From Proales similis (taxonomy: Eukaryota; Rotifera; Eurotatoria; Ploima; Proalidae): 64,000 bases of DNA. Position 1 is the stretch's first letter, and each line of letters begins with the position of its first letter. The position numbers were made by a program, and so were the translations under genes. Positions 1 through 14,500 of the stretch are shown here, in pieces. The stretch is taken from positions 992,001 to 1,056,000 of the forward strand of contig JAGVRJ010000004.1 of the NCBI GenBank assembly GCA_019059635.1, given 5' to 3'. The notes under the pieces were generated by a model, which saw only the letters and a program-made list of their open reading frames with translations, was not told the DNA's origin and ran no database searches.

Positions 1-81
1 AGTTTCGTTATTGTTCAAATCGGTTTTGCTCTCGCTGATACTGCCCGACTCGTTCTGCTTGGTCTCTTCTTCCTTGCTCAT
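1..81 (-). CDS. 5' end of an unidentified gene leaving the left edge
   Basis: A minus-strand ATG at 79-81 opens a frame of 27 codons that stays open to the window edge. The peptide starts MSKEEETKQNESGS and is acidic, Ser/Glu/Asn-rich and without a signal peptide or hydrophobic segment, as expected for a disordered cytosolic or nuclear N terminus. Nothing identifies the family, and the call rests only on the open frame and its composition. A gene starting here would read away from the long non-coding block to its right, which would then be its promoter region. It could be a chance frame. Confidence 0.4.
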   Translation of the reverse strand, partial: MSKEEETKQNESGSISESKTDLNNNET

Positions 82-3000
82 TTTTCTTTCGTTTCCAACT
101 GGTCTGTAATGTTTCTGTGCTGGAAAAGGTGGTCGTCAGGTTTTCGAGTTGCGCTTTTCTTTCTAGTTCTCAATTCTGTTTTCCAGAACAGGTCGTGCAA
201 AATTGTGATTAGTCACAATCGTACGCGCTCGTATGGTACAAATAAACTGGGAATCTCTAGATCCTCAGATTCAGCGTCGCTCGCGGCTTCTAAACTGTTG
301 ATAAAAGTTCGATGCGCGCTTAGATGCTTCGATCCAGATGCTTTTTGAACGTTGAATACAATTGATGCTGATAATTGCTTGCCTTTTCTAATCGGTCTTC
401 AGCAATAAGGGAATAACCGATTCTATCTTGATACTTGTGCTGGCTTGTTTCTTCTCTATTTTATGAGAGCCTTCGGAACGCTTTCGTTTGATTTCTTCTT
501 TAGGTCTGCGATCGTCTCCGCTCCACTTTGATTCCGAACTAAATTAACTAACCGACTAGAAACTAACTGTCTAAGTCTAAAAATACTGCTTCAAAAAAAG
601 AAGAGTAAGAATAGATTTTTCCAGGTCTAGAATAGCCGATATGAAATCGAAAATAGTGCTCGATAATAATCATAATAAAAATATAAGAGCGAATGCAATC
701 AAACTTAAAGCAAAACCCACGATCAAACACACACACACACACACTCGCTCGCATACTCACATCGCGTTTGAAGAGCTTACCAAGTAGAGAACAGGCTGAG
801 GAGATAATTTGCAGCAACTTATTATGCTATTATCTTGATAAAACCAAGAGGAGGCCGTAAAATAAATGAAGCGTTCATGATACTCTCTCTCTCTCTGGCT
901 CGCTTATCGACACGAATGAGCGAAGAGTAAAGAGGTTAAAACGGCCGCCTTAGAAAAGCGTTTTCTTCAATCAAACTTTGCCCACGCAGACAAATAATTA
1001 GTTCTGGCAAGCGCTTCTCTTTCATCGCTCATTCGCCAATCCTTTTCTTCACTCGACTCATGAAGGAAGAAAAGACAGGAGCAACATGGAGAAACAAAAA
1101 GAGAGAGAGAGGAGAGAAGGAGAAAAGTAGCGAAAGAGAGGAACGAGCTGAAGCTGGCTAAGCTTTAATTCTTTCTGAATTATGGCCGCGTAATAAGCGC
1201 ACGGTTGCAAAATAGAGAACCAAACAGCGCGCAAGTCCTCTCACATAGACACACGCACGCACGTATGGTTGCATGCACGCCGCAAACAAGCAAACAATTC
1301 TACTTAAATTGCAAAATGCAAATAATTATCAGGAATGGCGTGCGGCTGGCGTGACTCGGCTCTGGCGTACTTCTGGTAGACCAGCCTCACTAGCGTTAGG
1401 ATTATAATAATTTATTTGAAATTCCAAATCAGAAGCTGAAATTCTTTTACTCTCTTCATCTTTCCTCTCTCTCTCTCTCTCTCGATTGCCCTATCTTGTT
1501 CAAAAACCAACGCATACATACATAGACTATCTAATTCTTAGCTGCTTAGTGGCTCGCTTTCATTCTGTTTCTTTGGTACGCACGCTTGCTCTTCTCTCGC
1601 GCAAGCTTTTTTTTCATATTGCATTTAGCTTGCTCTCGCGCTCCATCGTTCATTTTCTATATTTATTCGCCAAATCTCTTCCATTCAACATGTTTGCTTT
1701 CGAAATTATGCAAACGAAAGACGCGCTTTTGAAACGAAAGCATAATTCGTGTTGCATTCTTCTAGTTTGCAGCCATAATCACACTCACTCTGAACATGAG
1801 CTCGGCACAAATATTGGATGATTTTTATGGTAATGACTGCTGAAAGCAACGTCGCGTTCGTCACCGCTTTTCTGCGTCTGACGGTCTATAATGAAGACGA
1901 CGACGACGACGACTGCGCGACTGCAAGAATGGCGCCGTCAACTGAGTACGATTGCCAGTGGCATAATTTATTGTGCCATTCGAGCAGAGGCGAATTTAAT
2001 GAATTTGAAATGCGTTGCTCCTCCTTCATTATGTAACTCGATAGTAATGCCGGTGCCTAATGTTATTCTGATTGCAGCGCCCAGAGCTATTCATCATAAA
2101 ACACAATAATGAGCCAGAGTAATAATTTGCGGCAATCAGCTCGTCGTGTTTTTATGAAGGAATATAAAAAAAACCAAATTAACGTAAATCGACTCGTAAG
2201 CTGACTATTTCGACTGATTGGCTGCCTTGCCTTTTCATTGACTTGCTGACTGCCTGATTGATTGACTGATTGACTTGTTCAAAGGCTTAATGAAAATTGC
2301 TCGCACACAAACCTAGTGAAAACTAGAAAGAACACACACACACACAAACATGACTAGTCTATTATGTAATCACAGAGTAGTTGCTAGAATGTGAATAGTA
2401 GCTGCTTTACTTGCAGACAATTAGGAAAAGGACGAATTAAATAAAGAGAGCTGGCAAAAATGGGACTGTTGATGTGGATAGGCACATAACAGACAAGCTC
2501 AAGGCTCACAACACTCTAGTTCAGTTGGAATGTGTGTGTGTTATGTGTGAAGCGCAATAGCGACATGCAGCGTATTTCAGCGACTTCTATCATCCCATTC
2601 ATCTGTTTTGAACAACACCGGCTTAGCTCCGTACCTTGAATTGCATAAATTTTGAAAAACGAAACCAACTAATTCTGTTTGCCATTCAATCCCACTTTTT
2701 CGAAAAAAAAAATAAGAAAGAGAGCGAAAGATGGAGAATTTCTCGTTTGGTTGTAATCTGATTGCCTCTCAATCTAATTCACGTCCCTCAGTTTCCCACT
2801 CTCTTTCCCTTTGTTCGTTTCCCGCTCGCTCTTTAGAATTCATTGTTTAATCAACTCTTATACATTCATTTGGTATTTGAGATGCTTTTTTGCTGCTTGG
2901 CGTCAATATGCACGCTTACTTTTGCTCCCGTGGCCGTGTTCTTGTCCACATCAACACACACACACACAAATGTAATATAAATGTGGATAGAATAAACTTG

Positions 3001-3801
3001 AACAAGCCGAGTTGTGATTGTTTTTTGATAGCGAATGAGATGAAGCTACAGATTCATATAGAATACTAGTTAGCCGAGCATAGCTTAACGCCTCCAAATA
3101 AACGCCCCACTCAGACATGATGACATTTAATCGCTACACATGCTGCTCCTATTTTGTGGAAATCAGGCCGCGGGCTCATTTGCACGATCCCATCATGATG
3201 ATCGTTGTGATGAGATAGCCGAAAAGAGTAAAATGAAGAATTTCTAGGACGTCAAGCTCTCTTGGCATGAATCAAATATCTCGACAGAGGGTTCGCGTAT
3301 CCGCTTTGTCTCTATTTCTGTCTATCTGTCATATATGTAGGCTCAGACAAAAGCTAGTCTGAAAATGCAATAAACTTTGCTTGAAATGCTCATAAAATCG
3401 ATAGTCGGGCAAAAACAAGTACACGGCTTGTTTATGCCTCTTTCGAAATTTAGATTCTGGGCTATGCACAAATTAAGCGCTCGCTTGATATCGGTGCCTT
3501 GGTCGAGGCGATGCCTTTGTCAGCCGCCTAGCCGCCAAGCTGGTAGTTTCAAGCTGAGCGGCGATAAATTAGAAGCACAGAAAGAAAGAGCGATCAAAGT
3601 GATTTCCTTTTTTTTTCATCCTTTTACGCTTATCGCGTCAATATTAAAATGGATACCCAACTCGCTTAGAGAATTTCATCGATTGAGTGGCCGAAATTAG
3701 AGGCGAATTTTGCACAAGTAGGCAGCGAATCAATCAATTATGAAACGTCCTCTCTCTTTCTCTACTTTCCATGCGTCTTAAATACTCGTGCCATCAAATA
3801 G
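82..3801. other. Non-coding stretch, no gene supported
   Basis: About 3.7 kb with no open frame that looks like a protein and no recognisable exon chain. Composition is patchy, with short microsatellites ((AC)n near 726-743, (CT)n near 1466-1483, further short AC runs near 2334 and 2955, GAGA-rich sequence near 1095-1140). This fits promoter/5' UTR/large-intron sequence between the minus-strand gene on the left and the partial plus-strand gene ending at 4471. Short frames near 3377-3700 were examined and have no recognisable content. Confidence 0.5.
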
Positions 3802-4471
3802 GGAGTCGATCGCATATGTTCAATTGAAGTGTCAAGAGCCCTTGTTTCTTGGATTGACGTTCATGCTGATGGAAGCGTTTCCGATTGGAATCATCGACGG
3901 CTCGTCGAGGAAACCCGTAATGAGGCGTTCGACTTCGAGAAAAATTTCGATCAGGTTTCATGAGCTTGTTGCAAAAAATCTACATTCTAACCATTAATTA
4001 TTGCTCGTTCAGCTGCAAGCCATATTCTCAGAGTCTATGCCGAGGGCGTGCTCGGCCTATTTATTTGAATACAAGAGACCCAAAGCAAGCGATCTGCGCA
4101 TATTGCAGCACATTCTTCGTTTGGAGAGACACGATCTCATACTCAAATCGATCATAAAGCAATCTTTCAAAAGCTCGGCCGAGCAAAAAATTTTTGTCTT
4201 GGACTCGTTCAAAGTGGCAAGGCAGTTTAAGCTGCTGGTCGGAGGCGAAAGGGTCGCCTCCTCGGAGCTTGTCGACAATATGCTTGCTCGGCACGATGAA
4301 CTAAGCGAAATATATCGACCTTTGACTGAACACGCCCTAAACGTTCCTCAAGAACTTAAAGAGACATTTTTCTCCTCTTCTGATTCATTGAGGGAGCAGT
4401 TGGCCAGAAACTACCTCCAGGCAGTCTGTTTTCTTAAGCTCATGCGCCAAGTATCACTCTCAAAACTCTAA
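3802..4471 (+). CDS. 3' exons of an unidentified gene ending in a peroxisomal SKL signal
   Basis: Two exons join cleanly, 3802-3954 and 4013-4471. The 58-bp intron has GT at 3955 and AG at 4012, and phase is kept (phase 0). The first exon follows a plausible acceptor (aaatag) and reads GVDRICSIEVSRALVSWIDV; the joined C-terminal 203 residues are helical and charged and end VSLSKL. The last three residues SKL are a canonical PTS1 peroxisomal import tripeptide. An AATAAA follows at about 4495. The all-helical shape plus PTS1 recalls acyl-CoA oxidase C termini, but I cannot align it convincingly and leave it unassigned. The 5' exons lie upstream and were not found. Confidence 0.55.
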
Positions 4472-5527
4472 GCAAATTCATTTGGCTCGATAAAAATAAA
4501 CAACAGATAAGCACAGGCCCCTCTGAGCTTGTTCATTCGCATTCGTTTCTGTCTATGACTCGGAAAGTGCTGATTTAACTAAATGACTAAAATGTGCTCC
4601 TAATGGAGTAAAGACTGTATCGTAAACGATGAAATTCAAGTCAGTCGTCAAGAGGAGCAAGACGGCATAAAGATCGTTATCAGACTGAGCCAGGTGAAAT
4701 AAGAAAAAGTTCAAATACAATCAAGAGCTGAGGCGAACGTGATTGACGCCATGTACGGGCGCTTAATTTATTCGGCAACCTTTTTTCGATTAAAAAGCAC
4801 ACTTTGAGTAGTTGGCCAGCTTGTCTCCTTTTCTAGGGCTCTATCAAGTCAACGAACCCAAACTCGCCCGTGTGCTGGTTGGCTTCGGCCCGAAAATTAA
4901 ATACCACTGCAATTTTATGTTTGTTTTTTGATATGAGTAGCAAATATCGCTTTTTCCACAATTAGATTTCGATCGCCAGTTTCTGTTTTATCTTACGCGT
5001 ATAAAGGTGTGTAAGTTGTTTTCTCCGAGCGTGAAAGGAAGGAAAGAGTTGGTGTGAATCACGAGTTTGCTCGATTACTAGATGGCCCAGGGAAAATGAC
5101 CAGTGCGAAGAGAAGCATAAATTAATGGACGAGTAAACTAGGACACGGTCATACATGCGCGAACAGCTTGTGATTGTTGCACGCATCCGCAGCAGCCAAA
5201 AAGCAGCTCGTTCGAAATAATTCCATGTGCGCTTGCCGCGTGCGACTTGAGGTCGAGCATTATGATACTTGGCCGCTATCTGGCCTAGTTATATCTGGCC
5301 GACCATCGTTTCTATCAAGCCGCTCTGTTTATCAGCGCTCGTTCGCGCCGCATGGCTAAACGGCTCTAAAGGATTCAATTAAATTGAAATTTCATTGAAG
5401 CACGAAAAAAGCACGCTGCCGACGCTCTGTTTGGTCTCAAGTCGAAGCGAATGCTTTTAATTTTGTGTTGCCAGCTCCCTTTAGATATTTCTTGGCTCCG
5501 AGTCTCTGCAATGCTCTCAGAGTGAAC
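4472..5527. other. Intergenic region and presumed laminin promoter/5' UTR
   Basis: Roughly 1 kb between the AATAAA behind the SKL-ending gene and the laminin start codon. No coding frame is supported. A four-codon upstream frame (ATG at 5511-5513, stop 5523-5525) ends two bases before the laminin ATG. However, the sequence just before it (ctctcag at 5514-5520) could also be a splice acceptor of a 5' UTR intron, in which case the upstream ATG would not be in the mRNA. Confidence 0.45.
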
Positions 5528-8500
5528 ATGCAGAAAATAAAGAGAGTATCAACGTTCCTGGGCCTCCTTGTGGTCACTCTGCTGCCCTCAATCGGTCAAA
5601 CGGCCATTCTAACTCCACCCTATTTCAACTTGGTCACTAATCGACACGTTTCGGCTACTGCCACATGTGGCGAGGGTGTCTCACGACCGGAGCTCTACTG
5701 CAAACTTACAGGCAGTGCTGCTGATCGAGCCTTTTCTAATGTTCAACTAATTCAAGTAAATTGAACCATCATTTATCTGAACTTGATCAAGCTTATGATA
5801 ATCTGCTCTTCAAGGGACAATATTGTGACTATTGTGACCCTTCAGACCCGGAGAAAACGCACCACGCGAACTATTCAATCGATGGAACTGACCGATGGTG
5901 GCAAAGTCCTCCTCTGTCTCGATCGCTCGAGTACAATCGTGTCAATTTAACAATTGACTTTGGCCAAGAGTTTCATGTCGCGTATGTCTACATAAAAATG
6001 GCCAACTCGCCCCGGCCTGGTGTTTGGGTTTTGGAAAAGTCAACTGACTACGGCCAGACTTATCAGCCTTGGCAGTACTTTGCCGACACGCCGTCGGACT
6101 GTTTCAACTTTTTTGGAAAAGAGACAAAAAACAAGATTGAAAACGACGACGACGTTATCTGCACAACCGACTACTCCAAGGTGCTGCCTGTGGAGGGAGG
6201 TGAAATACTTGTGTCGTTGGTCAACAATCGACCGAGCTCTTCGAACTTTTCGCATTCGGACTTGCTTCAAAATTGGACGAGAGCAACAAATGTTCGCCTT
6301 CGCCTCATGCGCACCAAGAATCTGCTGGGCCACTTGATGGCTGTGGCTAAACAAGATCCGTCTGTGACTCGTCGCTATTTCTACAGCATCAAGGATATCT
6401 CAATTGGCGGTCGATGCGTTTGCAATGGCCATGCTCAGTACTGCGAGGCAAGCAACCCTCTGGTGCCGAGTCGACTCATTTGCAAATGTGCTCACAACAC
6501 TTGTGGCGACAACTGCGAGCAGTGCTGCGAAGGCTTCGTTCAAAAAAAGTGGCGCCAGAATCGAGAAGGACAAGAGTTCGAATGCGAGCCGTGTCAATGC
6601 TACGGCCACTCTAACGAGTGTGAGTACGACGAAGAGATTGATCGCAAAAAGCTGAGCATAGACGTGCACGGAAACTACGACGGTGGCGGCGTTTGCAAGA
6701 ACTGCAGACACAACACGCAGGGAATAAACTGCCACGAATGCAAGAGCGGCTACTATCGCGCGCCCAATGTGCCAATCACATCTGAGAATGCTTGTGTAAA
6801 ATGCGACTGCGATGAGAGATATTCAACCGGAAACTGCTCGCAGCTTACTGGACAATGCGAATGCAAGCCGCAGTTCTCGGGCTCCAAGTGCGATAAATGT
6901 GCCAAAGGCTACACGGATTTTCCCGAATGCTCCAAGTGCGAATGCGACATAAACGGAAGAGCAGACGAAAATTGTGAAGGCCCGTGCACGTGCAAACTTG
7001 GCTACCTAGGGCCCAGATGCGATCAATGCGTTGAACGCTACTTCGGATTTCCTAACTGCACGCCATGCGTTTGCAATAAGGAGGGTTCACGTGACTTGAC
7101 CTGCAACAACGCTACCGGCCAGTGCAACTGTAAACGCGGCTATGCCGGCATCGAATGCGACCAGTGCGATGACGGCTTTTTCAAAGACGGAATATGCACC
7201 ATGTGCGACTGCCAGGTGGGAACTGTAGACGAGATTTGCGACAAAACATCGGGCAAGTGTATCTGCCGCGAGAACTTTGCCGGCGAAAAGTGCGATCAGT
7301 GTGCACCGGGCTATTTCAATTTTCCTGAATGCTCACCGTGCGAGTGCAACACGAACGGCTCATTGAGCACTACTTGTGCGTCGAACGGCCAGTGCACTTG
7401 CAAAGAGGGAAGAAGTGGCCTCAAGTGCGATCAGTGTGCGCCCGGATATTTCAGCTATCCTGAATGCGTTGACTGTCAATGCGATACGGCTGGCTCGATC
7501 GGAAAGTCGTGTGACCCCGACACCGGAAAGTGCAACTGCAAGCCCAATTTCCAGGGCGAAAAGTGTTCAGATTGTGCAGAAGATTTTTACAATTATCCGA
7601 TCTGTGAGACATGCGAATGTAATCCACTGGGAACCTCGTCTTCGTTTCCTGGCTGCACCAAAGAGCTTAAGAACCTGCCCAAGATTACGTGTCCGTGCAA
7701 AGAGAACGTGGAGGGCAACAAATGCGAGCGATGCAAGGATCGATTCTACAACCTTGGCTCAGACTACGAAAAAGGCTGCTCGCCGTGTTCTTGTAATCGT
7801 GATGGCTCAATTAACGAGCTCGACATTTGCGAGCAGAGCACTGGCCAATGTCACTGCAAAATGTTCGCTGACTCGCTGTCGTGTGACTTGTGTAAGCCAG
7901 GATTTTACCAACTCGCTCGCTCGAACATATTCGGCTGTGAGTCATGCAACTGCCGGCCAGGCTCATCCCGGGACAATTTCTGCGATCAAAGCACCGGTCA
8001 ATGCAATTGTTTGCCCAACATTGAGGGAAAGACTTGCGACCAGCCCACTGCTGGCCATTTCATTCCTGGTCTTCATAGGCTCCACTTCGAGATGGAAGAA
8101 GGCTATTTGGACGAAATGAAGTTCGTTCGCTACGACTTTGATACTCAAGTGTTCCCGGACTATTCATGGAAAGGCTACGTTCATTTGAAACGATTTAACC
8201 ACAAAGTCTATCACATGCTTCCGAGTGGCATTCGTCAAGGAACTTATCGAATGATAATCCGCTATCTGAATCTGAACAAAGATCTGGCCGAGCTATTTGT
8301 GACCGTTCAAGAAATGGACAACCAGGATAGAACAGAGACCCAAGCCGCTACAATGCTGCTCGCTCCCAACGAACAGCCAGCATTCGAAACCATCAGCAAC
8401 AGGCAGATTCTGCCGCTTATCATTGAGCTGAGCGAAAGCAAAGATTACGAGATCGCCTTCGAGAGCGGCTCTGAAAATGTGTTCATCGACTATTTCGTCC

Positions 8501-11500
8501 TTTTGCCGATGCAATTCTACGAGCCGAAGATATTCTTGTACGACGTGGAAAGAGCCTGTGAGGATTATCGCAACGAAGAGCTGTGCATTCAGTACACGTA
8601 CCCGCCTCTAGATCGATTTCGATCGATCGATAATCAGATTGAGCTTAGTTCGGATAAGCCGGCCAATCTTGATGATTTGAAGAAGTTCAATCATTCAGAG
8701 CCGAGCCCGATGCTAGCTCATGAGGTAGATTCGGAGAGACCAATTAAGGCTGAGCATGAACTGCAGAGTGGCACAGAGTACGTTCTTCTCGTGGATTTTA
8801 TGAATCTTAACCAACAGGCGTCAGAACTCTTTGTTCAGATCGAGTCGGCCGGCAAGCAATCTCAAGGCCGGCTGTTTCTTTACACTTGCAATATAACCAC
8901 CACTTGTCGCCAAGTGTTTTTATCTGAGCAGTTTAATGAGCCTTTGGTGATCGTTGGAGAAGGTGCCGCCAAAGTTTCGCTGACAAATCCTTCGCAAGAG
9001 GCCGTCTTGATTCAGAAGCTGACTTTTGTTCCTCGTGCCGATTTTAGCCCTGAATACATAAAGATGAAAGCCAAGTGCCAAGTGGGCGGTGGACAGTGCA
9101 TCCCACCAAAGCTGCCGCATGTTCCAGGAAGTCGTGTTCCTCTCAACATGCAAGTGCCCAATCTACGTCAAGATCTGCTCAATGGTCAGAGCCCTTCTTA
9201 CATTCCATTGGAAGACACCGTTTATCTGTTTGGCTATTTGCCTGAGGTTACTTATCCGATTGAGTTCCAGCAAACAAATGATGAAGAAATCATCGTCATT
9301 CAGTATTATCAACCGAACCATGCCAAAGTTGAATTGAACGCTTTTCTCAACGACAGAAACGTCAACGGATCTTTAGAGGCCGAGTACTGTCCACTGATAT
9401 CGGGATGTCGAGCGAAAATCGTTCTTCACGGTCTTGACTCTTACGACAAGACCCAGCTGAATTCTTTAACACTTCAGCTGGCGGAGAACAACAAGGATAT
9501 CTGGATATCAAATGTCATGCTTGCTAGCCAGAAATGGCTCACAGACTCAATGCTCTCTCCGGCACCGGTTGATTTGAACGCCTGGTTCGTCGAGAAATGC
9601 GGCCAGAATGATTTTAGCATTGGCTTTGGCGAGTCGCAGTATTGCGATCTCGCAATTCTCTCTCTGTCCACTCAGTTCAATGATGGAGCAGTTCCCTGCG
9701 CCTGCAGCCCAGAAGGGAGCATTAATCCGGAACAGTGCGAGCCTTTTGGCGGACAATGTCAGTGTCGGCCGAATATAATCGGCCGCCAGTGTAGCTCTTG
9801 TAAGACAGGCTACTACGGGTTCCCCGAATGCAAGAAGTGTGACTGCTTCACCGGAATCTGCGACAATTCTGGCGAGTGTGTGCCTCCGCCCAACAGCAAC
9901 GGTACACACTGCTTGGACGGCTTCTACGGATTCGACAAGCGATACGGATGTGTGCCATGCAACTGCACTCTCCAGGGAACCGAGGGCGGCAATTCGGTTT
10001 GCGATAAAGAAACAGGCCAGTGCTCGTGTCGTGAAACGACCGGAGGACAGCGATGTGATCAATGTCGACCAGGCTTCTACAGCTACCCTTACTGCTATGA
10101 TTGTAACTGTCAGAGAGAGGGCACAACCAAAGATGTTTGCAACGCTGAAACTGCCGAATGCATTTGCAAGTCAAATGTTGAAGGCCCAAGATGTGACTAC
10201 TGCAAGGCCGGAACGTTTAACCTTGAGGCCCGAAATCCAAAAGGATGCACCGATTGTTTCTGCTTCGGTCTAAGTTCGATGTGTGTCTCGGCCAAGCTTT
10301 ACTTGAACCAGCACTTAAACCTGAGGGCAGATGTCTGGTCTGTGACCGGCGGCGCAAGTGCCGATCAATTCGCGATCGAACCGGCAACAGATGGCTCATT
10401 GAGTCTAAAGCATGCAAGTGAAAAGCTAAACAAGGCGCTATATTGGAATGCGCCTGACTCGTACAACGGTAACAAGGTCACTTCATATGGCGCTAAAATA
10501 AGCTATTCGATCAGAATCGAGCGGCCAGAAAACGCAGCCGGCCTCGTACTTCCAGATGTGATCATTCACGGCAAGAATCTGAGTCTAGCTCACACATCGA
10601 ACCGCCAGCCAGTGAGTCAAGATTTGTTTGAAAATTCAATCGATCTACTGGAAACCAACTTCATCAAAGTGAGCAGCGGCTCATCGGCCACTCGCGAGGA
10701 CCTCATGAAAGTACTCAGCTCTGTTCAGCAAATTCAACTGCGCGCTACATATTTCGATGTGGCACATAGCTCTCAGCTGATCAGCTTTAGAATAGAAGTT
10801 GCCGAGGATCGGCCAACAGACGCCGAGAATGTTGTCGTTACCCAGAGCGCTGAGCAGTGCTACTGCCCACCAAACTATCGGGGCTACTCTTGTGAGTCGT
10901 GTGAGGTTGGATTTTACAAAGTCAAAGGTCTGGGTCCAGGTCTATTTACTTGTGTGCCATGCAACTGCAGCGGCCATGCAAGCACATGCGACCAAGAGAC
11001 TGGTCAATGTATTGACTGCCAGGACAATACGATTGGCTTCAATTGTGAACGCTGCAGGACCGGCTATCACTTGATTGATTACGGAAATGGACAAACTCAG
11101 TGCATGCTGTGCCCTTGCCCGGGTCCCACCGAGAGCAATGTGTTCGCCACAAGCTGCAATTTCGATCTGAGTCTCAACAGAGTCTACAACTGCGAGTGCT
11201 TCGAAGGATATACTGGAGCGTATTGCCAAAGCTGCGCACCCGGATTTTACGGTGATCCTACACTGCCAAGAGGAAGCTGCAATCCGTGCAACTGCAGCGG
11301 AAACATCGACATGACTGATCCTGAATCGTGTGACGTGCGAACTGGCGCTTGCATCAAATGTGCCAATAACACCGCAGGATCGCAGTGCGAGCGATGCGCT
11401 GATTGGCATTACGGAGATGCCCTTCTGCTGCGCAACTGTCAGGCATGCAACTGCAACCAAACGGGCAGTGAGTACTGCGACCGAGAAACTGGCAAGTGCC

Positions 11501-14500
11501 ATTGCAAGAGCAATGTGGTCGGTTTCGACTGCTCGTCATGCGCCGAGGACACGTGGGGGTTCAATACCGGCAACGGGTGCACCCATTGCAATTGCGATCC
11601 TATTGGCTCCTACCAGTCTCAATGCGATGCCAACACCGGCCAGTGTAAATGCAAGCCAGGCGTGGCTGGACCCTATTGCAATAAATGTCTGCCCGATCAC
11701 TGGAACTTTACGCAGTCTGGCTGCCAGCCTTGTGAATGCTCCACTGAGGGTGTACTCGTGACCAACACGGGCGGTTTCCGATGCAACAGCTCCAACGGAC
11801 ACTGTGAATGCATTGACGGAGTAGAAGGTGAGAAATGTGATCGATGCAAGCCCCGCTGGGTCCTTGTCAAGCACGAGGGATGCAAAAAGTGCGACACATG
11901 CGTGCACACACTGCTTGACGATCTCGACCTTCTCGGAATGAAAGCGGACGCAATTGCCAACGGAGGCCAAAATTCCAGCTTGATTTTCAAAGCTTATAAC
12001 AAGCTTAACCAGCTTGAGAGTGACCTGGACCAGATTGAAAGTTCGCCTCAGCTAGCGGACTCAACGTCACTCTTCAACTTGAATCGAGTTATCAGGCAAA
12101 TTCAAAACGACTTGGAGAATTTCAAGAAACTGGCCAAGACTGACTTGAGCGAGAAAGAGGCAAAGTTTAAAGAGCTGCTCACAGAGGCCGAGAAATTCAA
12201 TCTTAATCTCAACGAGCTGCGTATCAAGCTTCAAATACTGGATCAGATCATTCTCGAACTGGAGAGTCAAGAGAATCCGAACGAGCTCGAAATAACTGAG
12301 GAAACATTGTCGCAGTTCGAAGCAATCACAAACACAATTCTGTCGCGAAGTCCAGAAGTCGCTTTTGACACCTACAGTCAGCTGATCAGCGAGTTTAACT
12401 TGATGAACGCCACTGTGGGCGAGTACAAGAACCGTCTAAACAAACACATCAAAGAGCTTCAAAAAATCGAGAACAATAATCGCTACATTCGCGATAGTCT
12501 GAACGAGCTTCAGTCTCTAATCAGCAAAGCTCAGCAGAGTAGCAAGTTCAAGCAGCAAGATCTTACTTTCACCGCCTACATCGACAATCTAAATCAGCTG
12601 AAAAAGAATGCGGCTGCTTCTCTCGAGCAGTCAAATCAAAAAGTGGATAATATTCGCAAGCTCATCGAGCAAGGCGAGCAAAAGTTTAGCCGAATCTCGG
12701 ACACTGTCAAGGAGCTTGAGGGTCGAGTGAATGACTTGAAAGAGATCAATTCCAATCATCAGGCAAGCTTCGAAGACCTCAGAGAAAAATGCAACCTGGC
12801 CGAGAGCAAGGCGATTTCTATGATGAAAACAGCCAAGACATGGAGTAATCAAGCGCTCTCGATTAAGAATGGCGTGAATGGAATTCATCTGATTGAGGAG
12901 TACGAGAATGCTGCTCGCTCGTTGGAGGCGTCACACACGAAATCTTCAAAGGCCTTGGGCGCTATCGATGCAATAGGAACCGATCTGGATCAAATGTCAT
13001 TGAGCTGTTCAGCGCTGAAGAACGAGACAAGCGTGATATTGAAAACGGCCCAGGAAGCGAACAAGAAGCGATTCACGTTAGAGCAAGACCGAAGCCGACT
13101 TGAAACTAAATACCGTCAGCTGAGCGAGAAAACCAAATCAATCGAGAAGGGTCTTGAACGATTAGACAAATGGATAAACGAGACCAAGCAGAGCGACTCG
13201 GCTCTCGAAGAGCTCAAGTCCAAATTGCAAAGTCAAGAGAAATTGCTAAACGAAAAGCAAAAAGAGGCCGAGCAAATGTTTGATAAAATCGAATCGCTAG
13301 AACTGCTCACCAATCAGCTGCCTAATCAAGAGTCAGTGAGCGGCGCGGAGATTTTGGTTGCAATTGAAAGCTCGATTGACGAGCTTGCTCGTAGCAAGCA
13401 GCCGATTCTGGACGGAATCAAGGAGCTGAAGCAGTCAAACACGCTGAACTCAGAGTTCGATGATCTCAAACGCGAGATTTATGATCTTAAGATACTGTTG
13501 GAGAGCACAAGAAAGTTGAGTAATGAGATCAGAGTGGCGGTTGAATTCAAGAACTCGACCATGCTTAAGCTCAAAACGCCAGACAGCATTCAGCCGTCGA
13601 TGCACACAAGCGGATCGATTTATGTGAAAACGAAAGAGTTGAATGCGCCTATTCTGCTCGTGTTCAATCAGAGCACACCAGAAGAGTATTTGACGTTGTT
13701 TTTGCGCGACGGTGTTCCTCATCTGCAGTATCGCTTGAGCAAGAACGATTCGGCACCGACTGTTCTCAACACCGACACAGCGATAAACGACGATCAATGG
13801 CACAAGATCGAATTCGAGCGCATTGGCAAGCTCACCAAACTGAAAGTCTACTCGCAAGAGAGATTCAGAGAGCAGATTGTCGAGTCTAGTCAGGATTCAA
13901 TTGTTTTCAATTTGGACACGAACGGCGCCACATTCTACTTGGGCAAAGCACCGTTTTCACTCCTTTCCGACGAGCTCAAGATGGTCATGATATTCGGACA
14001 GCAGTTCATTGGCTCTTTGGACAGCTTCAAATTCAACAAAAATGAAATGGGTCTTTGGAATTTCGAGAGCGCCACCAATTTGGAAGGCGACGTCGATCGA
14101 AAGTTCATCGCTCAAAGTGATCGCCTCGAAGCACCAACCGACGAGGGCGTTTATTTCAAGGAGAATTCGTTTATGTGCTTGGCAAGGTCACAGCTCCGCT
14201 TTGCTTCTCAGAGCAGTCTAGTGGTCAGTCTGAGATTTAAAACTCAGTCGCCTGATGGACTTCTCTGGATTTGGTACTCGTCAGTTCGTCAGTATTTAAC
14301 AATCTACCTGCAAGACGGCCACTTGAATGTGGCGTTTGTGAACAATGCCTACAAACGCTTCTATCTATTTGAGGACAGTCCGGCGGAAACAAGTCACCGA
14401 CTTGATGATGGCGAATATCACACGGTCAAGGTCAGCATAGCTCAGGCTAGAGTGAACGATTACAATCCGTACCAGATTGTGATAAACGCTGAAGAACGTT

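Noticed and set aside
1486-2109. Several 70-110-aa ORFs in the left non-coding region
   Set aside because: Short frames in simple-sequence-rich DNA without conserved motifs or splice partners.
7376-8119. 247-aa plus-strand ORF inside laminin
   Set aside because: It is in another frame of the Cys-rich LE repeats; composition is an Ala/Arg/Thr/Ser shadow of TGC-rich codons.
9547-10062. 171-aa minus-strand ORF inside laminin
   Set aside because: Antisense shadow of the LE-coding sequence, as are the minus-strand ORFs at 10942-11502 and 14542-15102.
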